Shown here piece after piece: positions 1 to 4,007 of a stretch of DNA of 5,533 nt (positions are counted from its first letter, which is position 1; the number at the start of each line of letters is the position of its first letter). Below the pieces are notes generated by a model that saw only the letters and a list, made by a program, of their open reading frames with translations, did no database searches and was not told where the DNA came from. The stretch is from the NCBI GenBank assembly GCA_026692825.1, contig JAPLOC010000650.1:1-5533 (forward strand), given 5' to 3'. This DNA is from Planctomycetota bacterium. Lineage in GTDB: Bacteria; Planctomycetota; Planctomycetia; Planctomycetales; Planctomycetaceae. A program made the translations under genes and the position numbers.

Positions 1-264
1 GGCGGCGATGCGGGCGTCGAGTTGTTCGGTCGCGTAGAGCGCCCGCTTGGTGGGAAAGTGGGCCGGCGCGATCTTCAGTCCGTACTCGGTGAGCGAGTGC
101 AGAAATTGGCGTTTGCCAGTCCCGGTCAGCGCTTCCGATCGCAGTTCGTCGCGCAGTTCAAATTGCACGCCATTGGCACCACACTCCGCCGCGCGGCGCA
201 GCGCGACACGCAACGGCTGTCCAAAAACACGGGTGGCGACGGCAAGAGGAAGTGAGGGAGGCAT
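1..264 (-). CDS. Sugar phosphate isomerase/epimerase-like TIM-barrel protein, N-terminal fragment
   Basis: Reading the minus strand from the ATG at 264-262 gives 88 codons with no stop before the left edge, so the gene is truncated by the window and its C-terminal part is missing. The protein begins MPPSLPLAVATRVFGQPL and continues with an amphipathic stretch (ALRRAAECGANGVQFELRD) that fits the first beta strand and helix of a xylose-isomerase-like (AP endonuclease 2 family) TIM barrel. Members of that family isomerise or epimerise small sugars or inositols in the cytoplasm using a divalent metal, but the metal ligands would lie in the missing part, so no substrate can be named. The ATG is preferred because family members start just before this first strand. 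There is no Shine-Dalgarno sequence, but a -10-like hexamer ends seven bases upstream. It lies 85 nt downstream of the LysM gene on the same strand. Family assignment is fairly secure; the specific reaction is unknown. Confidence 0.82.
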   Translation of the reverse strand, partial: MPPSLPLAVATRVFGQPLRVALRRAAECGANGVQFELRDELRSEALTGTGKRQFLHSLTEYGLKIAPAHFPTKRALYATEQLDARIAA

Positions 265-271
265 ACGGGAG

Positions 272-300
272 ATGATAGAGTCCGCATTCCGGAATGACCA
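272..300 (-). promoter_or_regulatory. Possible promoter for the isomerase-like gene
   Basis: On the minus strand, TGGTCA (300-295, four of six matches to TTGACA) is followed after 17 bp by TATCAT (277-272, five of six matches to TATAAT). The -10 hexamer ends seven bases before the ATG at 264, so transcription would start at or next to the A of the start codon, giving a leaderless message. This agrees with the absence of a Shine-Dalgarno sequence. In GC-rich DNA such matches can occur by chance, so confidence is low. Confidence 0.35.
285..296. repeat. 12-bp perfect palindrome in intergenic gap
   Basis: CATTCCGGAATG is its own reverse complement, 6+6 bp with no spacer. It lies 21 bp upstream of the isomerase-like start codon and falls between the putative -35 and -10 hexamers, overlapping the last two bases of the -35. 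That is where a dimeric repressor site would act. It has no T-run and no loop, so it is not a terminator. The regulatory role is inference. Confidence 0.35.
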
Positions 301-349
301 TTCCCCTCCAGCTTCTGCTCCGGATGGACGCAACTCAAGATCAAGGACG

Positions 350-1360
350 TTATTTCCGCTTGATCAACGGCTCGTCGGCGTCGCTCTGGTCATCACCATC
401 ATCGACTTCAATCCCCGAGAGGATCGGCTGCGCCTCCACGTCGGTATCGGGTCGACGCGAGCGGCGCTCATTCCCACGCCCCCCACCGGGAGTCGCGAAC
501 GGACCCCGGCGGACCGGTTCGAATTGCAGTTTGAACGGTTTCGAAGTTTCTTCCCGCCGGGCACCATCCCGACGCAACGGATCGTCCCCCTCATCGTCGA
601 CCAGACGAGTGCGCGCTGTCTCGGCCGCAGACTTCGCGGGGTCGGCAGTTGGACGAGTCGACGCGTTCGCGGGGCCATCGGGAATCACGAGCGTCACCCC
701 TTCCGGCAGATCGTCCACACTTCGCAACCGGTCACGGTTCGCCTGGTAGATCTCACGATAATGGCGCGGGGATCCGAGGTATTTCTCGGCGATTCGCGAC
801 AGCGTGTCCCCGGGCTGGATGGTGTGAGTGCGCGATCCTTTTTTGCCCGACGGGGTGTTTGGCGTCGAATTCGAACCGGCCGACGCCTGAAAGCCTGGCG
901 CGGCGGTGTCGTTTGCAGATGTCGCGCCTGCGACAGTTTTCGACTTGGTCGGCTGCCAGTCTCGATTGTGCGCCGGGACGTCGGCCGCTGGCGGATCTTT
1001 ACGCGGAGTGTGCCGAATGGGGTCGGTTTCCTCGTGCGGGGCGGGAAGCAGCGTCACCTCGTCGGTGGCGCGTTCTTCGGCCGCATCGAGCGCGGCTTCG
1101 GTTCCTGTGACCAGTTTTTTGGCGGTGTGGGAACGCGCCCCTTTGATTTTCCCCGGGGCGTCGTCACTGATGTCGTCAATGACCTTCAGATACGGGGCGC
1201 GGGGGGTGCCGGCGATTTCGACATCGATCTCGGCGACATTTTCGAGTTCAGGTGGTGCGACATCATCCGAATGCGAGTCCCGGCGGAAGAACATCGCTCC
1301 CACCAGACCCAGCAGCGCCAGTCCAACAGCCAGTCCCATTTTGTGATCAGGGTGCATCAT
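350..1360 (-). CDS. Membrane-anchored single-LysM-domain protein
   Basis: The product is 336 residues from the ATG at 1360-1358. A very short N-terminus (MMHPDHKMG) is followed by one hydrophobic segment at about residues 8-25 (GLAVGLALLGLVGAMFF) and then RR, which fits a single-pass anchor with the rest outside the cytoplasm. Residues ~30-175 are low-complexity, rich in Ala, Pro, Asp, Thr and Lys, with no recognisable fold. A LysM domain occupies about residues 179-227: it opens THTIQPGDTLSRIAEKYLG, has the typical YREIYQANRDRL middle, and ends LPEGVTLVIP. LysM domains bind N-acetylglucosamine-containing glycans such as peptidoglycan. The tail (~228-336) is again disordered, with a basic Gly/Arg patch and an Asp-rich end. 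No catalytic domain is visible, so a structural or targeting role at the cell wall is more likely than hydrolysis. The start is supported by AGGAG four bases upstream; the adjacent ATG at 1357 (seven-base spacing) is equally possible. In-frame codons upstream of 1360 look non-coding. Confidence 0.88.
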   Translation of the reverse strand: MMHPDHKMGLAVGLALLGLVGAMFFRRDSHSDDVAPPELENVAEIDVEIAGTPRAPYLKVIDDISDDAPGKIKGARSHTAKKLVTGTEAALDAAEERATDEVTLLPAPHEETDPIRHTPRKDPPAADVPAHNRDWQPTKSKTVAGATSANDTAAPGFQASAGSNSTPNTPSGKKGSRTHTIQPGDTLSRIAEKYLGSPRHYREIYQANRDRLRSVDDLPEGVTLVIPDGPANASTRPTADPAKSAAETARTRLVDDEGDDPLRRDGARREETSKPFKLQFEPVRRGPFATPGGGRGNERRSRRPDTDVEAQPILSGIEVDDGDDQSDADEPLIKRK

Positions 1361-1364
1361 CTCG

Positions 1365-1369
1365 CTCCT
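1365..1369 (-). promoter_or_regulatory. Shine-Dalgarno sequence of the LysM gene
   Basis: AGGAG on the minus strand, inside the purine-rich run GAGAGGAGCGAG, sits four bases before the ATG at 1360 and seven before the second ATG at 1357. It decides the start in favour of this ATG pair over an in-frame TTG at 1435. It is the only clear Shine-Dalgarno sequence among the four genes whose starts are in the window. Confidence 0.7.
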
Positions 1370-1376
1370 CTCGCAA

Positions 1377-1397
1377 GGCCGTCCGCGGCGGACGGCC
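1377..1397. repeat. Perfect inverted repeat (10+1+10) in the LysM leader
   Basis: GGCCGTCCGC and GCGGACGGCC flank a single central base, so a transcript would fold into a very GC-rich nine-base-pair stem with a three-base loop. On the minus strand it ends seven bases before the AGGAG of the LysM gene, so it would stand in that gene's 5' leader if transcription starts further upstream. No T-run follows on either strand, which argues against an intrinsic terminator. It could be a protein-binding operator, or a leader hairpin affecting mRNA stability or ribosome access. Confidence 0.6.
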
Positions 1398-1420
1398 GAT
1401 CCATTCGAGGCTGACCGCGA

Positions 1421-1450
1421 TGGGCCAATCTCCAATGTCAGATTGGCCTA
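1421..1450. repeat. Inverted repeat (9-bp perfect arms, 8-nt loop)
   Basis: GGCCAATCT at 1423-1431 and AGATTGGCC at 1440-1448 are exact reverse complements separated by CCAATGTC. On plus-strand RNA the stem extends two more pairs (a G-U and a U-A) to 1421 and 1450; on minus-strand RNA one of these is an A-C mismatch. The pentamer CCAAT occurs twice in direct orientation, seven bases apart (1425-1429 and 1432-1436), and once inverted as ATTGG at 1442-1446. It lies between divergent genes with no T-run after it. It may be a regulator binding site or a dispersed palindromic element. Confidence 0.5.
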
Positions 1451-1475
1451 CGAGTCGCGGGAGAGCGGGCCTCTT

Positions 1476-1492
1476 GAGCGAAAACGAGCGAA
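1476..1492. repeat. GAGCGAA direct repeat with 10-bp period
   Basis: GAGCGAA occurs at 1476-1482 and again at 1486-1492, exactly ten bases apart, placing both copies on one face of the helix. It lies in the divergent intergenic region. It is short and may be chance; an operator role is only a possibility. Confidence 0.25.
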
Positions 1493-1624
1493 TTCAACCA
1501 AATCAGTTCGCACGACGCGACGGTTGTGCGGGTTGAGGCAAACATGAGGGTTGCGTGGGGGGTTGGGATGGAATCGAACGCCATTCCGGGTTGCGACCAC
1601 CACAACTCGTTCCGAACCGGGATC

Positions 1625-1640
1625 TGTTACACTGTTCGCC
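1625..1640 (+). promoter_or_regulatory. Extended -10 promoter element of the DUF1501 gene
   Basis: TGTTACACT (1625-1633) matches the extended -10 pattern TGn followed by TACACT, four of six bases of TATAAT. Seven bases (GTTCGCC) separate it from the ATG at 1641, so the predicted transcription start coincides with the start codon. No Shine-Dalgarno sequence precedes this ATG, which agrees with a leaderless mRNA. No good -35 hexamer is seen at the standard spacing; TTGCGA at 1591 is too far away. The rest of the 1361-1640 region shows no other convincing promoter. Confidence 0.5.
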
Positions 1641-3032
1641 ATGCCAACCGCTCCAATCACCGCGACCCGCCGAAAGTTTCTGTGGGCGACGCTTCGCGCC
1701 GGCTGCGCGGGGCTGACCTTGGCCGACATTCTGCGATTGAAGGCGCAGGGAGCGGAGCAGGGGCTGCCATCGCGCGATACCGCAGTCATTCAAATCTGGC
1801 TGGGAGGGGGACCGAGTCAGTTCGAGACGTTTGATCCGAAACCGAACGCCCCCATTGAAGTGCGCGGCCCCTACGGTGCCATCGCCACCAAACTGCCCGG
1901 AGCGAACATCTGCGAGATGCTGCCATTGACCGCGCAGGTTCTCGACAAGACGGCGATCGTCCGGAGTTTCACACATCCGTTTGACGATCACTTCGGCGTC
2001 GCGCGTTGGTGTCTGGGGGGACGCCGGGAACAGGACAACAGCAATGGATACCCCTCATTGGGGGCGATCACATCCCGCTTTCGCGGTCCGCGACAGCCGG
2101 GCATGCCTCCTTACGTGCTGCTGAGCGAAGATCCGGTGATGCATTTTCATCTGTTCGATGCGAATGGGCCGGGTTATCTGGGCGTCGCGCATTCACCATT
2201 CACGGTGATGCATGATCCCTACGCCCTCGACTTTCAATTCGAACGATTACGCCGCGCCACCAGCAGCCTGGAACTGGCTGATGATATGACACTGGATCGA
2301 ATCGGCGATCGCCAGTCGCTGCTGACCGGTCTCGATAAACTCCCGCGATTACTCGATTCGCAGTCGGGGCAACCGGGACTGGACCCGTTTGTGAAACTGG
2401 CGTTGGAACTCGTGACCAGCGCGAAAGCGCGGCGGGCGTTTGACCTCAACGAAGAGTCGGCGGCGACGCGAGAGCGTTACGGGCCACACCGCTGGGGACA
2501 GATGGCGCTGCTCGCGCGCCGGCTGGTCGAATCGGGAGTGACGTTTGTCACGATCAACACCGCGCCCGACTGTCTGCGCTGGGACTGGCACGTGAGCATC
2601 ACGCGTGAGAATCGCCCGCAGCCCGATCCGGGTGGACCGAACGTCGGAATGGAACACAGCGGGCCACCGCTGGACCGCGCACTGTCGGCTTTGATTTCCG
2701 ATTTGACGGAACGCGATGGCTGCAAAAACGTGCTGCTGATTGTCTGGGGAGAGTTCGGACGGACCCCCAAGATCAACGCCACCGGGGGACGTGACCATTG
2801 GCCGCCGCTGGGTACGGTGCTGTTCGCCGGGGGTGGGCTGAAAATGGGGCAGGTGATCGGAGCCTCAAGCCGCGATGGCAGCACCCCCGCCGACAGACCG
2901 ATTGGCCCCAACGATGTCCTGGCGACGCTCTACAAGCACCTCGGGATCGATCGGAACCAGAACGCGATCAACTACCAGGGTCGGCCGATCCCGCTGCAAC
3001 CTGAAGGGAAACCGATCGAGGAGTTGTTTTAG
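1641..3032 (+). CDS. DUF1501 family protein (alkaline-phosphatase/sulfatase-like fold)
   Basis: The product is 463 residues, a usual length for the DUF1501 family, which is abundant in Planctomycetes and related to the alkaline phosphatase/sulfatase superfamily. The N-terminus has a Tat-like motif (TRRKFL, residues 9-14) and a weakly hydrophobic stretch ending GLTLADILRLKA, typical of the family and suggesting export in folded form. Family hallmarks follow: a first core strand (AVIQIWLGGGPSQFETFDPK, ~48-67), an SFTHPFDDHFG segment (109-119), RWDWH (313-317), VWGEFGRTPKIN (368-379) and GGRDHWP (382-388), the last supplying a likely metal-binding Asp and His. No enzyme activity is established for the family; genes are often found beside DUF1549/DUF1553 cytochrome-like proteins, but no such partner is in this window. 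The ATG at 1641 is chosen because the Tat motif follows at once; an in-frame TTG at 1551 would add an unlike 30-residue extension. It is divergent from the LysM gene and convergent with the metallopeptidase gene, sharing its stop region. Confidence 0.93.
   Translation: MPTAPITATRRKFLWATLRAGCAGLTLADILRLKAQGAEQGLPSRDTAVIQIWLGGGPSQFETFDPKPNAPIEVRGPYGAIATKLPGANICEMLPLTAQVLDKTAIVRSFTHPFDDHFGVARWCLGGRREQDNSNGYPSLGAITSRFRGPRQPGMPPYVLLSEDPVMHFHLFDANGPGYLGVAHSPFTVMHDPYALDFQFERLRRATSSLELADDMTLDRIGDRQSLLTGLDKLPRLLDSQSGQPGLDPFVKLALELVTSAKARRAFDLNEESAATRERYGPHRWGQMALLARRLVESGVTFVTINTAPDCLRWDWHVSITRENRPQPDPGGPNVGMEHSGPPLDRALSALISDLTERDGCKNVLLIVWGEFGRTPKINATGGRDHWPPLGTVLFAGGGLKMGQVIGASSRDGSTPADRPIGPNDVLATLYKHLGIDRNQNAINYQGRPIPLQPEGKPIEELF
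3029..3032. other. Overlapping stop codons of two convergent genes
   Basis: The four bases TTAG hold both stops: TAG on the plus strand at 3030-3032 ends the DUF1501 gene, and TAA on the minus strand (3031-3029) ends the metallopeptidase gene. There is therefore no intergenic space for a terminator, and I see no GC-rich hairpin followed by a T-run just beyond the stop on either strand. Each mRNA would run antisense into the other gene unless stopped by Rho. Confidence 0.9.
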
Positions 3033-3889
3033 TGGCTCACCGCGCGGACCGTCGAATTGCCTGATCCCAGAAACGACGCGTTCCAATGCCCCGGGCCATT
3101 CAGTCCCGCGACATACACCAGCAACCTCTGGTCGATGTCCGGTGAGACCGCCACCAAGCGCTCCCGCAACGGGCCGGGTTCGGGATTCGTCCTTAGTTCC
3201 TGCAGATATTCCAGCAGAACCATCCGCGTGTCGGGGGAGGAATGCAGCATGAAATGCACCCAAGCCCACGCCTCGCGATAGTCGGCCCGCTTCATGTCCT
3301 GAACCTGCTCCAGATACTCCAGTCTCGCGAGATCCGGACGCCACGCGCCACGCTGAACTCCCACCACCAGCAACTGCGCGTGTTCGTTGTTCACCTGGCC
3401 CGGTAGCGCACCGCCAACTTCAAAATACTCGGCCAATCCCTCGTCGAGCCACAACGGCACATTCGTCAGGCCGGCATGCAGCAGCCCATGGGTGTACTCG
3501 TGACGCAGGTCTTCCTGAATCTGATCGCCCCACCACGTATAGACCGACAGATCTTTGCCGTAGGTCTCCATGAAATACGCCCGTCGCGACGGGAAGTTGG
3601 GGAACTTGGTCTGCAGGTATTGGGTGTATTCCAGTTCATTCGCGAATAGATACACCACGACCGGCTTGGTTCCCAACGGCAGATCCAGCGTCTCGGAAAT
3701 CTGCATCCGCAGTCGCTTGAGGTCGGTGATGACCGGGTGATCGCGTTCGATTTTGAAATCGCTGACCACCTGCAACTGCTCTGCTTTGAGCAGATTGTTC
3801 GATGGCAGCGCGATCCGTTGCGTGTGCTTCGTCCCCGCACAGCCACTGGCGAGCGCCAGAAGCATCGCGCATGCGGCGCGACGGTTCAT
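3029..3889 (-). CDS. Predicted lipoprotein zinc metallopeptidase, DUF1570/peptidase-MA-like
   Basis: The product is 286 residues from the ATG at 3889-3887. It begins MNRRAACAMLLALASGC: two arginines, a short hydrophobic core and a lipobox-like end, so Cys17 is probably lipid-modified and the protein anchored to a membrane outside the cytoplasm. The -3 residue is Ala instead of the preferred Leu, making the lipobox slightly weak. The catalytic signature is HEYTH at residues 130-134, followed after 15 residues by Glu150 within LWLDEGLAEYFE (146-157). This is the gluzincin pattern, with the two His and the downstream Glu as zinc ligands and Glu131 as catalytic base. The preceding part (PVVVYLFANELEYTQYL) resembles the lead-in of DUF1570/peptidase-MA domains. 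About 130 residues follow the active site and are mostly helical. The substrate is unknown. No Shine-Dalgarno sequence or good promoter is visible. The open frame runs upstream to a GTG at 4102, but that part overlaps the kinase gene and does not look like protein; the signal peptide fixes the start. Confidence 0.86.
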   Translation of the reverse strand: MNRRAACAMLLALASGCAGTKHTQRIALPSNNLLKAEQLQVVSDFKIERDHPVITDLKRLRMQISETLDLPLGTKPVVVYLFANELEYTQYLQTKFPNFPSRRAYFMETYGKDLSVYTWWGDQIQEDLRHEYTHGLLHAGLTNVPLWLDEGLAEYFEVGGALPGQVNNEHAQLLVVGVQRGAWRPDLARLEYLEQVQDMKRADYREAWAWVHFMLHSSPDTRMVLLEYLQELRTNPEPGPLRERLVAVSPDIDQRLLVYVAGLNGPGHWNASFLGSGNSTVRAVSH

Positions 3890-4007
3890 TCGCGACGGAA
3901 CCAGAGGCTGGCTCTCGTGCGGATGCTGTGGGGCGGCGGATGGCGACGAGGTGAACACGTGGTTGAAGACTCCCAACCGTAGATTCGGAAAAACCGGCAA
4001 CGTCACA
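3890..4007. other. 118-nt gap between kinase and metallopeptidase genes
   Basis: This gap separates two genes on the minus strand. I see no terminator hairpin with a T-run, no Shine-Dalgarno sequence before the ATG at 3889, and no hexamer pair that convincingly forms a promoter. A TTTTT run (minus strand, around 3990) is not preceded by a stable stem. Co-transcription of the two genes is possible but not shown. Confidence 0.4.

Noticed and set aside
175..301. Small minus-strand frame starting at the ATG at 301, preceded by GGAGGGGA
   Set aside because: The purine run abuts the ATG with no spacing, the frame ends after about 42 codons and overlaps the isomerase-like gene out of frame, and the peptide has no recognisable features.
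47..1414. 455-codon open frame on the plus strand opposite the LysM gene
   Set aside because: Its translation is Arg/Ser/Gly/Phe-rich with no recognisable domain. It lies antisense to the LysM and isomerase-like genes, whose products have clear family motifs. Long antisense frames are common in GC-rich DNA.
1361..1435. 25-residue N-terminal extension of the LysM protein from a TTG at 1435
   Set aside because: It covers the perfect hairpin and the Shine-Dalgarno sequence; the ATG pair at 1360/1357 directly precedes the membrane segment.
1377..1450. The two inverted repeats as intrinsic terminators or part of a CRISPR array
   Set aside because: No T-run follows either stem on either strand, and the two repeats differ in sequence with no regular spacers.
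1551..1640. 30-residue N-terminal extension of the DUF1501 protein from a TTG at 1551
   Set aside because: It would place the Tat-like motif 40 residues in, has no ribosome-binding site, and overlaps the -10 element.
3040..3047. CCGCGCGG palindrome just after the DUF1501 stop as a terminator
   Set aside because: It is only 8 bp with no loop and no T-run, and lies inside the metallopeptidase coding sequence.
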